Origin: Paraspadella gotoi
Lineage: Eukaryota > Chaetognatha
Direction: 5' to 3'
Assembly: GCA_051294375.1 (NCBI GenBank)
Contig: CM119265.1
Location: 17,922,484 to 17,986,483, forward strand
DNA: 64,000 nt
In this document: positions 49,241-64,000 of the stretch, in pieces
How the letters are laid out: each line of letters starts with the position of its first letter
Numbering within the stretch: the stretch's first letter is position 1
The notes under the pieces: model-generated
The model's input: the letters and a program-made list of their open reading frames with translations, nothing else
What the model was told of the DNA's origin: nothing
Database searches by the model: none
Position numbers and translations under genes: made by a program

Positions 49241-51110
49241 TCCATTTTCCTTGTGGTCCGCTTTAACAAGAAAAAAGTCGTAAAAGCTTCTCAATAAAAC
49301 TTATGATCTTTTCGGAAAAATCATGAGGGTCGTGGAAAAACAGACGAAAGTTGAGGAGGAGGAGGAGGAGGAGGAAGTGAAGAAAGATCATGAGGAGGAG
49401 GGGGAAGAGGAGAAGGAGGAAGAGAATCTGTTTCCGAAGCACACTTGACAGGAAGAGGAAAAATGCGGCGAAAGGAGGAAGGAAGAGTCATGATCTCCGC
49501 GGAGGAAAGAAAAGAAAAAAGAGAAAAGAAAAAATGAAATGTTCCTCCGATGTTCGGCAATCACGGAGGCTCGAAAAGACCGTTGCGAGAATGGAGGGGA
49601 GGAAGGGAAGGGGAAGAGAGGGGGAGAAGAGAGGGAAATGAGAAGAGTTGAAAAGAAGGAAAGATAATAGGGAGAGAAAAGTCGAGGGGGGAGGAAGAAG
49701 GAAACCCGAGATAAAGATAAACGAAAAACCGAAATTCCCACTAGATGCAAAAAGCAAATAATAAAAAAAATTGCGACAAAAAATATACTTAAGAGACGAC
49801 GGTATAAAAAGAGTCGAAAAAAAAGAGAGAAAAAAAAGGGGAAAAAATGGATAAAAAAGAGAAAAAAGGTCTCGATGTACGAATTCGGAAGAAAAAAAAG
49901 CGAGAAATCGCAAAGGATGAAACGCGTCAGCTGTGGAACCGAATCGAAGACTTGAATGGAATCTCGCTGAAAAGAAAAAAAAAATTCCGTTTGTGACGAC
50001 GAAGTTTGGGAGAAGAAAAAAAAAAAGAAACGCAAACGGTGAAAAGATTATTCGCCTCCAAACGTTGGGAAGTTCTTTATTTCGCGGATATTCCATCATT
50101 CTGGCCACTCAACTTGGTTACAATACTTGCCATTTTTTTGGCTTAAAAAAATATTTGGAATATGTCATAAAAATATTTGGATTAAACTGTCTAAAGTGAA
50201 CGAAACTCCCGTACAATCATCATGGGATGAGAAGACCGCGATGCTTGGGGGGTGAACCAAATGTCTTGTCTTCAAGAAAATTTCGTCATCTTCGTATCGA
50301 AGTCTTTTAAAGCGCCGAACAATTCGGAGCGTCATTCAAAAACGAAAGGAATCGCATGACTCGACGTCAAAGTTGTCGATCGAAAAGCTGTAACAGAAAA
50401 ATCGCTCTGGCGGCGATCGCTTTCACCAAAAAAGCAAAAAATGAAAAAAAGAGAAAAAAAAAAAGAGCATCGCGCTTCGGATGACGAGCGATAAGATCGA
50501 TAAGAAGAGAAAGTTAATAGAAGGCCACGCGTTCTGTCAATCCCAGTTGACGAGATGTCGCGACAAGGCATGGACGCGATCGGGTTTCCAGAGAGGTTAA
50601 CGATAAGAAAGAATTAAAAAAAATATGGCCGCCATATCGTCGTCAAAAACAACAACTACAACAACAACAAGTAAATTATTAATACAAGGTCGACGAACGC
50701 CACTAAAAAAGTTACAACGATGGCGCTGAAGGGAGTGCAATAGTGGTTCGAACGTCCAAGATGGCGCTAGAAAAGTGAATAATTAAATCAGTAAAGTTTA
50801 AACTGTTAACCGAGTGACAACCGTCGAAATCCTCATTTAGGCCTTCAGGACAAAAAAACCGAAAACAACGACAACAACAAATAACCCGACAACTACTACA
50901 ATAACAACAACGACAACAACGACAATGACGACAACAACAACGACAACAACACCCTCGAAACAGAGGAGGATGTCGTTGAATATGCAAGGAGACTTGTCAA
51001 CGCTTCTTCCCCGATTTCTTGACGGATGAAAATTCTTTGCCGGATTGTGGATTATGCAAAAACAAAAATTCTTTTCATTAGAGGAATATTTTTTCCTTCT
51101 TCCTTGTCTC
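49241..51110. other. purine-rich intergenic, no supported gene
   Basis: 49320-50060 is strongly purine-rich on the plus strand (GGA, GAAAA), which makes long pyrimidine-derived frames on the minus strand such as 49388-50035. 50630-50960 has ACAACA tracts and two GATGGCGCT motifs. Short ATG frames exist there but have no partner exons. Confidence 0.45.
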
Positions 51111-51112
51111 TG

Positions 51113-53148
<2,036 letters not shown>

Positions 53149-53692
53149 CCCCGAAAATGGAACCGGCGATAGAATCTTCCCATTCATTTCCCCAAATTCT
53201 TCCAAAAATTATCGTAAAAAGATCGTAAAATTATCCTAAAATCATCGTTAAATCTCCCAGTTGACGAAATTGCCGTAAAATGAGGCGAACATTCGGTGAA
53301 TCATCATCTCTGACGGCAATCAGCGCAATCGCGAAAGATGAAGCGAAATTAGAGCCAAGATTGGGAAATTTGGGTAATTGCTTGCAGTTTTTTTTAGGGA
53401 ATGGAAGGAAAAAGAATAGAGATGGGAAAAGCAACCGGTTGGTCCGTCCAGGGATAAAATAATTGATTCCCAGTCTAAAATCTGTTTCGAAATTGATCGA
53501 AATTGAGCAGGATTCTTATCGAAATTCATATCCAAGTCCCGTTAAAATCATATCGAATAGAAATGGACAATAAGATCCGTGACAGACGCCCCCGTAAATC
53601 CGCCGCATTTTCAATCTTAAATTCCTTTTTCGAAAAGAAAAGAAAAGACATCGCGTGTGATCTTAGGATCTTAGGATATCGTCCACCGTCCG

Positions 53693-53800
53693 ATGGCGCT
53701 CGCCGATGCGTTGCTAGAGACGCACCCCGAAATCGCGGAAAAAGTCCTTCTCCTTTCATCGAATCTCTTTTGTCCCTTTTGTCCAAAAAGAAAGATTTAA
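53693..53800 (+). CDS. possible short ORF or first exon (35 codons)
   Basis: ATG in a cgATGGCGCTC context opens MALADALLETHPEIAEK, an amphipathic helix-like start, and continues to a stop at 53798-53800. The first 17 codons look coding by composition. The end runs into an A/T-rich tract, so an intron could start near there. No domain or partner exon. Confidence 0.2.
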   Translation: MALADALLETHPEIAEKVLLLSSNLFCPFCPKRKI

Positions 53801-55552
<1,752 letters not shown>

Positions 55553-55577
55553 NNNNNNNNNNNNNNNNNNNNNNNNN
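55553..55577. other. assembly gap, 25 N
   Basis: Placeholder-length run of N. Confidence 1.
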
Positions 55578-55777
55578 GATTAGACTGAATGAGAGAGACG
55601 ACCGCTCTTTGTTCCTTCGCTGGACGTGGAACTGAAAAAAGACGTATCATCATCGTCGTCGTCGTTTCGGTCGTCGTTGTCGTCGTCTCGTCGTCGTCGT
55701 CGTCGTCGTCAGCGGCGACGTTTGGAATCTCGTCACCGGCCGATGAAGTCTCTTCCTCTCTCTCTCTCTCTTCCCCT

Positions 55778-55808
<31 letters not shown>

Positions 55809-55872
55809 TGCTCTCTTCTCTCTCCGTCGCTCTCCTCGACACGTCGCGTACTCTCTGCATGTCTCCTTCTCT

Positions 55873-56901
55873 TCTCTCTCTCTCTCTCTCTCTAATTTCC
55901 CGTCTACAACCTTTTTTTTCAGACGGCGTGAAAAGCATTGCCGTACGCGAGCAAGTGAGCCTTTTTCCTTTTTTTGATTGAGGGGAGGGGAAGACTCACT
56001 CCAAGGGACAGGATCACTTTAGGGGACATTTGGAAAAGACAATGACAAGACAATGACAATGACAAATGCATGGACTCCAAGAGTCCTTTTTATTTCATTT
56101 TTGACACCATGATCTAATCTTGGTCCTTTTCCCTTGGAAAGAAGCGAAAGGACGAATTTCAAGAAATAAAATGATGGGAATCATCTCATTCGCCACGACT
56201 CGATTCTAAAATTCTGTTCTCTTTGGGCTTTTCTATTCTGTTCTATTTTGTTCTATTTGGTTCTTCTTTTGTTACAAGTTTTTTTCTTTTTGTTTTGTTT
56301 TCTGTCGCACATTCTGGGCTTTGATTGTGTTGTCGCTCAATCTTTATTAGTTTTAACTTGAAGTGAAGAAAGAATCGATGACAAAAACTCTTTTTTTTTT
56401 TCAATTTTGTTTCCTCTCTCTCTCGTCTCATCTCTCTCCCTTCTCTCTCTCTCTATCTCTCTCATCTCGTCTCTCTCTCTCTCTCTCTCTCTCCTCTCTC
56501 TATTCTTCCTTTTCGTTCCCCCTAGTTTTTTTATTTGCCATTTTTCCGTCATAATGAAAATAATAACGACTGTGTTCCGTGGAAACGGAGAGGGCCGGAA
56601 CGCGTGGAAACCGATTTTTTACCGACGGCAGCGGCTGCAGGGTCTGCGGTCAGCCGTCGGCAACGCGCCGGCTTCTTTAAGACTTGGCCCAAACCATAAC
56701 GGCGGCAAAACGCGTCGCTCTCTAACCCGTCGATCGAACTCGTCGTCGTCGTCTCGTCGCGTCGCGTCGTCGTCGTCGCGTCGTCGCGTCGTCGGTTGTC
56801 ACTCGTTCCAGAATCTTCTTCTTTCGTGTCGTCATCCGTCGTCGTACATTGTGATCTTCCTGTGGTACGAGAAAATACCCGAGTGTGTCCTCTTCATTTT
56901 C

Positions 56902-56949
<48 letters not shown>

Positions 56950-57616
56950 GTCGTCGTCGTCGTCGTCGAAACGGAAAAAAAAAGCCACGAAGATTATTAT
57001 TTTCGTTTTTCTTGACTTCTTTTTCTTGAATCTAAGAAATAAAGGGAAAAAAAAAGGAAAAAAAGGGTTTCGTTCTGGATTTCTCCTTAATTTTTACTTT
57101 TCCTTCATATCATTCCATAGCGTTGCCAGTTGTCACAATCTGCTGTGCGAAAGGATTAGAATGATTCGACGTAACTGATTGTCTGAGCGATTATTTGGGA
57201 TTGAATAGATTTATTTTACGTCTTTTATTGTTTTACTGATTTAGTTATGAACATGTTTATTGAAGGAATTATGTTTTACCCAAATTTAAAATTTTAAATT
57301 GAGCTTTTGAGTTTCAGCTTCATTGTCTCCACGAACCGGAATAATCGTCATCGTCAAATCATCATCATCATCGTCAAATCATCATCACCATCATCGTCAC
57401 ATCATCATCACCATCATCGTCACATCATCGTCACCATCATCGTCATGTCTCTCCCCGAACGTCATAAAAATGCTTCTTTTTCCTCGGAGAGAAAAAAATG
57501 GAGGAAATAATGGAATCTCCGCCAGCCTTTTCAACTCTATCAAAATAAGCAATAAGCCAGAAAGAGTGAGAAACACCTGAACCTCTGGATAGAGTTTTAG
57601 ATCTCGGCTTTCGACG

Positions 57617-57635
<19 letters not shown>
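55873..57635. repeat. segmental duplication block A, copy 1
   Basis: About 1.76 kb, running from a CT tract and aatttcccgt through a CT-rich stretch, (TCG)n tracts at about 56730-56790 and 56904-56960, a CATCAT/CGTCA minisatellite at about 57350-57445, to the CT tract after tttcgacg. It matches 58801-60520 with small indels. No gene recognised. Its frames are Ser/Arg microsatellite products. Confidence 0.9.
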
Positions 57636-58301
<666 letters not shown>

Positions 58302-58799
58302 TAAAACAAGGTAAGCGGATTTTGATTAGTACATAAGTGCCATTCAATTCGCAAAAAGACGAGTGGCATTTCATGTCGGCGTAAAACTACTCGAAAATTA
58401 CTTATGGAATAAAAGGTTGGAAATATGTCTCACTCCTCTCTGGCTCCCCTTTCTGTTCTCATCTCTTTGCCTTTAGGATTGGACGTTTCGAGAAATAAAA
58501 ATTTTTTTGACAAAGACAAACAAAACGACAAACGCGAAGACAAAACGATTTCTATTTTAAAATTTGTTTTTTGTTTATTTAACCGTGTCGTCTTATCTGC
58601 CTCGTCAACGACGAAACTGACGACGACAACGACAACAACAACGACAACCAACGAGGACAACGTCTAAGAATTGTTTGTCGCCAAGAAAATAATGATAGCA
58701 TTGTTGATGTTGTGTTCCGAGTTTTTCCTCGGATTTCGCGTTGAGTTTTTCGCAGATTCATTTCGCGCTTTTTGATTCCGAATACCGAGTATGACCCAG
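58302..58799. repeat. segmental duplication block C, copy 1
   Basis: About 498 bp from taaaacaaggtaagcgg to gagtatgacccag. It matches 62499-63030. It includes a GAC/AAC-rich tract and directly abuts block A copy 2. Confidence 0.9.
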
Positions 58800-58800
58800 T

Positions 58801-59652
58801 CTCTCTCTCTCTCTCTCAATTTCCCGTTACAACCTTTTTTTCAGACGGCGTGAAAGCATTGCCGTACGCGAGCAAGTGAGCCTTTTTCCTTTTTTGATTG
58901 AGGGGAGGGGAAACTCACTCCAAGGGACAATCACTTTAGGGGACAATTTTTGGGAAGAGACAATGACAATGACAATGACAATGACAATGACAATGACTCC
59001 AAGAGCCTTTTTATTTCATTTTTGACACCATGATCCTAATCTTGGTCTCTTTCCTTGGAAAGAAGCGAAAGACGAATTTCAAGAAATAAAATGAATGGAA
59101 TCATCTCATTCGCCAGACTCGATTCTATTCTGTTCTCTTTGCTTTTCTATTCTGTTCTATTTTGTTCTATTTGGTTCTTCTTTTTGTTCAGTTTTTCCTT
59201 TTTGTTTTCTTTTCGCCCATTCTGGGCTTTGATTGTGTTGTCCTCTCTTTATATTTAACTTGAATGAAGAAAGAATCGATGACAAAAACTCTTTTTTTTT
59301 TNNNNNNNNNNNNNNNNNNNNNNNNNNNNNNNNNNNNNNNNNNNNNNNNNNNNNNNNNNNNNNNNNNNNNNNNNNNNNNNNNNNNNNNNNNNNNNNNNNN
59401 NNNNNNNNNNNNNNNNNNNNNNNNNNNNNNNNNNNNNNNNNNNNNNNNATCCCCCCCTAGTTTTTTTATTGCCATTATTTCCGTCATAATGAAAATAATA
59501 ACGACTGTGTTCCGTGGAAACGAGAGGCCGGAACGCGGGGAAACCGATTTTTACCCGACAGCGGCTGCAGGGATCTGCGTCAGCCGCGGCAGCGCCGGCT
59601 CTTTAGACTTCGCCCAAAACAACGGCGGCAAAACGCGTCGCTCTCTCAAACT

Positions 59653-59700
<48 letters not shown>

Positions 59701-59802
59701 GTTGTCACTCGTTCCGAATCTTCTTCTTCGTCGTCATCGTCGTCGTAATTGTGGATCTTCTGTCGAGTACGAGAAAATACCGAGTGTGTCCTCTTCATTT
59801 TC

Positions 59803-59851
<49 letters not shown>

Positions 59852-60520
59852 AACGGAAAAAAAAGCCACGAAGATTATTATTTCGTTTTTCTTGACTTCT
59901 TTTTCTTGAATCTAAGAAAATAAAGGGAAAAAAAAAGGAAAAAAAGGGTTTCGTTCTGGATTTCTCCTTAATTTTACTTTTCCTTCATAGTCATTCCATA
60001 GCGTTGCCAGTTGTCACAATCTGCTGTGCGAAAGGTTGAGAATTGATTCGACGTAACTGATTGTCTGAGCGATTTATTTTGGGATTGAATAGATTTATTT
60101 TACGTCTTTTATTGTTTTACTGATTTAGTTATGAACATGTTTATTGAAGGAATTATGTTTTACCCAAATTTAAAATTTTAAATTGAGCTTTTGAGTTTCA
60201 GCTTCATTGTCTCCACGAACCGGAATAATCGTCATCGTCAAAATCATCATCATCATCGTCAAATCATCATCACCATCATCGTCACATCATCATCACCATC
60301 ATCGTCACATCATCGTCACCATCATCGTCATCGTCTCTCCCGAACGTCATAAAAATGCTTCTTTTTCCTCGGAGAGAAAAAAATGGAGGAAATAATGGAA
60401 TCTCCGCCAGCCTTTTCAACTCTATCAAAATAAGCAATAAGCCAGAAAGAGTGAGAAACACCTGAACCTCTGGATAGAGTTTTAGATCTCGGCTTTCGAC
60501 GCTCTCTCTCTCTCTCTCTG
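58801..60520. repeat. segmental duplication block A, copy 2
   Basis: Second copy of 55873-57635. It contains a 147-N gap exactly over the CT-rich stretch that reads through at about 56403-56518 in copy 1. The (TCG)n tracts at about 59658-59700 and 59806-59850 are purer than in copy 1. Confidence 0.9.
59302..59448. other. assembly gap, 147 N
   Basis: Covers a CT microsatellite region that is about 115 bp in the paralogous copy. Confidence 1.
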
Positions 60521-62498
60521 CTTTTTCATGTTCATTTAATATTAAATTGACCTTTTAACTCATTTAATATCGAAAAAAACTTAACACATCCTGATAACCG
60601 CGACTAAAGTTTTGCGAGTTTCTTATCTTATGTTGCAATTAATAACACCCGCACCGTCCGGGACCAACTGTTCGCGACCGATACTATTTGCGCAGAAGGC
60701 ACCACCACGAAAGAATGATAACAGGAGAACGGCACAAGAAGGTAAGGTGGTGAAGAAGATTGAAGAAATGATAGTAGGTAAGGAGGGAGAACAATTGGTG
60801 ACACGGAAAATGTAAGATGTATTTAAGGAAGAACAAAAAAGGTTTAGGTGTCCGAGAGCCCGGAACCGCAAGAAACGTATTTCAATAACGAATAGTTCGG
60901 GTTAGAAAAACAGTATCTGATGTAATCTGTATATTTATTCCGAATATTTATGAGGTAATATATAGATAATAGTTGAGAATTTTATTGAAATGTAAAATCA
61001 AATACAATATCGTTTCGTTTTAATTCGTTTTTAATAACGTACATCATCTTGAGAGATATTGCAAAAGACCACACAGATATGAGGTCGACGCACTAGCAAA
61101 TAAAGTATTTGCCAAGTCAGTTTTTTGATGTAATGAAGCTGCGGGTAAAATGTAAATAAATTAGTGATCCAATATACTAAAAACGTTGAAATTATATCTG
61201 ATTAGCAAACGCGCAATCATTTTGGTTCAGAAGACTTGTGGCTAAGTAGATGAAGGGTGGGGAACGTCAAGAGACTGTCTTCTTGTGGAAAGCGAGTGCG
61301 TTTTATTGAAAAGCAAGGGCTCCACACATAGAAGAAAGTTAAAGAAAACCGCCTGATTCCGTCGTTGAACGAAAAGACTATCACCAACGTTCTTAATTGG
61401 TCAATTTGAAATACTCTGATTCTTAACCTCCTTGGGTTCCTCCTATATGGAACCCCATGTCGGATATCTATTTAATACACATGTTAGCTCCATGAGTGTG
61501 TCAAGTGGTTTTTTTAGTCCTTCTTTAAGTATATTATTCTGTGCCAGGGTCGAACAAAGTAGTCAATGCTACATAAATGAGGCTGCATTAAGAGATTAAA
61601 CGTACTGTAAGCAAAAATATATAAAAAATTTGTGTTAAAAGATCAAAAGAGACGGATAGATGTTCAGCGACATGTGAGAGAGGGAGGAGTTAGAAAACAC
61701 CGAGCGAACAACTTTTCGAGAGTAAGGGATATATAACTAGTTAATACATTAGACACACGTTATTAATAGGTAAGATCGATTACTGCACTAAGAGAGAATA
61801 CACACTTTAAAAAACCAGTGGGACAGAAAACAATTGGTTCGAAGTGTAAAAGATAGGCACGAATAAAAGAGAAATTTCATACTCAAACAACGAGAGAAAG
61901 GGGATATTTTCAAGAAAAGAAAAAAGGAATAGAACGTTAAATACGATGGCTGCAAATAACATGCAAACGAGGTAGGTTGTATATAAGAAAATTGGGTAAG
62001 GACAGTATATTAAATATCTTATATTCAATACGTGTTATAACAAAGCAAAAAATTTTCCTCTACATTTTATTTTTAATGTCTTATCTCTCTCAATCTTGTT
62101 TCTCTTAATTGTTATGTAGCTATTCTCTGACTGCTCAATAGATAAAAACGTAATACATGAGCCAGATAAACGTAAGACTTTTTTCTTGTAAAAAAGATAA
62201 TGAAAACTCTTAAAAATAAACAGAAAACAAACGGATTTTTTCCAAGTAAAAAGGAAGATAAAAACTTAAAACCGCAACGAGGTTAATTTCTTTCCAATTG
62301 TAAAAAGAGTTAAAAACAGCCGATAAACGACTTTCTTTCTAAAGTAAAAAGTGATAAAAAACGTTAAATACAGCGGCGAGGGACGATATTTGCCAAAGAG
62401 ATAACAACTTTAAAACAAAGAAGAAACACTTTTTCCAATGTATAAAAGAGAATAAAAAATTTCTAAAACACCGGGAAACGATTATTTTCAAGGAAGTG
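60521..62498. other. AT-rich spacer with a degenerate tandem array
   Basis: Mostly unique AT-rich sequence. A short frame at 60612-60815 has no domain. From about 62140 a degenerate ~50-bp repeat occupies the end of the spacer. No LTR pair or coding domain of a retroelement was recognised. Confidence 0.5.
62140..62498. repeat. degenerate ~50-bp tandem array
   Basis: About seven diverged units, each with a core like ttttttccaa, then gtaaaaag, gataaaaac, ttaaaac and a cgcgag/cgataaacg end. Units begin near 62170, 62231, 62280, 62327, 62380, 62424 and 62477. Unit lengths vary between about 44 and 61 bp. Related but weaker units may extend back to about 61850. Confidence 0.6.
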
Positions 62499-63030
62499 TA
62501 AAACAAGGTAAGCGGATTTTGATTAGTACATAAGTGCCAATTCAAATTCGCAAAAAGACGAGTGGCATTTAGTCATGTCGGGGCNNNNNNNNNNNNNNNN
62601 NNNNNNNNNGTAAAACTACTCGAAAATTACTTATGGAATAAAGGTTGGAAATATGTCTCACTCCCTCTCTGGCTCCCCTTTCTGTTCTCAATCTCTTTTG
62701 CCTTTAGGAGTTGGACGTTTCGAGAAATAAAAATTTTTTTGACAAAAGACAAACAAAACGACAAACGCGAAGACAAAACGATTTCTATTTAAAATTTGTT
62801 TTTTGTTTTATTTAACCGTGTCGTCTTATCTGCCTCGTCAACGACGAAACTGACGACGACAACGACAACAACAACGACAACCAACGAGGACAACGTCTAA
62901 GAATTGTTTGTCCGCCAAGAAAATAATGATAGCATTGTGATGTTGTGTTCCGAGTTTTCTCGGATTTCGCGTTGAGTTTTTCGCAGATTCATTTCGCGCT
63001 TTTTGATTCCGAATACCGAGTATGACCCAG
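62499..63030. repeat. segmental duplication block C, copy 2
   Basis: Second copy of 58302-58799, with a 25-N gap (62585-62609) placed where copy 1 reads through without extra sequence. Confidence 0.9.
62585..62609. other. assembly gap, 25 N
   Basis: Comparison with block C copy 1 suggests nothing is missing here. Confidence 1.
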
Positions 63031-63900
63031 AAAAAGACTGTCCGTCCGTTCGTCCGTCCGTCCGTACTAAATTCCCGAAACAGAATCCCAGTTTTTTCGT
63101 ATTTTAATAAATATTCATTTTTTGGCTTTTTTTTTTTCAATCGAGTGTTTTTTCGAAGATCAAACGAAAATGCCGAAACGGAAATGCCACAGAAAAAAAA
63201 TATTAATATTAATATTCCATTTGAAGAATCCGCTAAGTGATTCGACGCCTCCGAGGTATACTTTCAAAAAAATACTCATTTACCGCGTGACCATTATGTA
63301 TGCATTTAAATTTAGGTTTGGTAAGTCGATATATGGAGCCTTAAGGATGGTTATATTTCGGTGAAATAGATAATGAGAAGTGTTATAACGATTTATTCCA
63401 CCTTTGTCTTTCAAAATCAAAAACCCCGCAACAAAAATCCTCCGTCTTTTAATTTTGACTATCAGACAAACAACTCGCATATTTCCCGCTTTTCTTGCGA
63501 CGAAATTCACGGCAAAAGAAATCCTCAGCGTGCGGGTCCGTGACATAAGGGGTGAACCCTGAATCACCGCGAAAAAGATCACCCTACATTCTTCGTGAAT
63601 GGGGATTTTTGGGGAGAGAAAATCACGTGACCCACGTCAGTGAGAGATCCGCGTCGAATCCCGTCACGCCTCCGCATTTTCATTCGCAGCGCCATCTGTT
63701 GCTCGACCGTGAAACGGAAGAGAAAGAAAAGGAAAAGATGGAGGGATAAAGAAAGAGAAAGGGGGGAGGTTAGGGGGGGCGGGGCTGATTCCTAAATCGT
63801 CTTTCTCTTTCTCGATGAGATTCTTTATTTCCGTTGATTGGTTTTGGTTTTTCTTGGATCAGTTCGTTAAACTTTAAGTTTTCATTCATTCATTTTCCGT
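63031..63900. other. intergenic, no supported gene
   Basis: Contains a short (GTCC)n tract at about 63040-63063, a TCACGTGA palindrome at 63623-63630 and an AGATGGCGCT motif on the minus strand at 63688-63697. Open frames are short. Confidence 0.5.
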
Positions 63901-64000
63901 TTATATATTCATTCATTCATTCATTCATTCATTCATTCATTCATTCATTCATTCATTCATTCATTCATTCATTCATTCATTCATTCATTCATTTATTCAT
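63900..64000. repeat. (CATT)n microsatellite reaching the window edge
   Basis: Tetranucleotide ATTC/CATT repeat running off the right edge. Confidence 0.95.

Noticed and set aside
49388-50035. 215-codon minus-strand ORF rich in Phe, Ser and Leu
   Set aside because: The plus strand is a purine-rich low-complexity tract. Three frames are open over it, and the codon pattern reflects GGA/GAAA repeats.
56407-57015. 202-codon plus-strand ORF in block A1
   Set aside because: Composed of CT and TCG microsatellite translation. The middle segment has no domain, and the frame is not kept in block A2.
57350-57445. CRISPR-like regular repeat (CATCAT/CGTCA)
   Set aside because: A short imperfect trinucleotide-based minisatellite without uniform unique spacers, in a eukaryotic genome.
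60612-60815. Possible retroelement remnant
   Set aside because: A single 67-codon frame with no reverse transcriptase, integrase or protease motif and no LTR pair.

Overview
This is a fragment of an animal nuclear genome, almost certainly an invertebrate. It has multi-exon genes with GT-AG introns (some only about 42 to 92 nt), a SOX-family HMG-box gene, a divergent eukaryotic protein kinase, no operons or bacterial-style gene packing, unsuppressed CpG in coding exons, and a very heavy load of (CT/GA)n, (TCG)n, TTTC, TTTA and CATT microsatellites. I cannot assign a phylum from the sequence. There are eight runs of N. The repeated parts look like poorly polished long-read consensus, because the copies differ mainly by scattered single-base indels.

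Layout. 1-355 (minus) is the 5' end of a gene for a secreted coiled-coil protein that runs off the left edge. 356-3741 is intergenic, with a CT array and a 9-bp minisatellite. 3742-26762 holds three head-to-tail copies of a roughly 7.8 kb unit (A 3742-11607, B 11608-19448, C 19449-26762; C lacks the first ~433 bp). The unit carries microsatellites, a cluster of CACGTG E-boxes and a few weak exon-like ORFs, but no gene I recognise. 27.4-31.7 kb (plus) is a multi-exon protein-kinase gene with a phase-consistent model and a poly(A) signal. A probable terminal exon of an unidentified plus-strand gene lies at 32528-32887. 32.9-36.0 kb is quiet AT-rich sequence.

36060-41450 (minus) is the main gene. 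It encodes a SOX transcription factor whose HMG box is split over three exons. A 15-exon chain with matching intron phases gives a protein of about 1006 residues, of which about 715 precede the HMG box. The C-terminus (LSLTHM) and the [14 protein letters not shown] core point to the SoxB group. 41.5-64 kb has no convincing gene. It is dominated by microsatellites, a duplication lying across a gap (47994-49180), an interleaved segmental duplication (55873-63030) and a degenerate ~50-bp tandem array (62.1-62.5 kb).

The kinase and SOX genes converge on the AT-rich block. Nothing in the sequence links them functionally. I found no CRISPR array, tRNA, rRNA or recognisable transposase or reverse transcriptase. 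The most unusual items are the very long N-terminal extension on the SOX protein, the kinase with an IGD instead of HRD catalytic motif, and the three-copy unit with its conserved CACGTG cluster.
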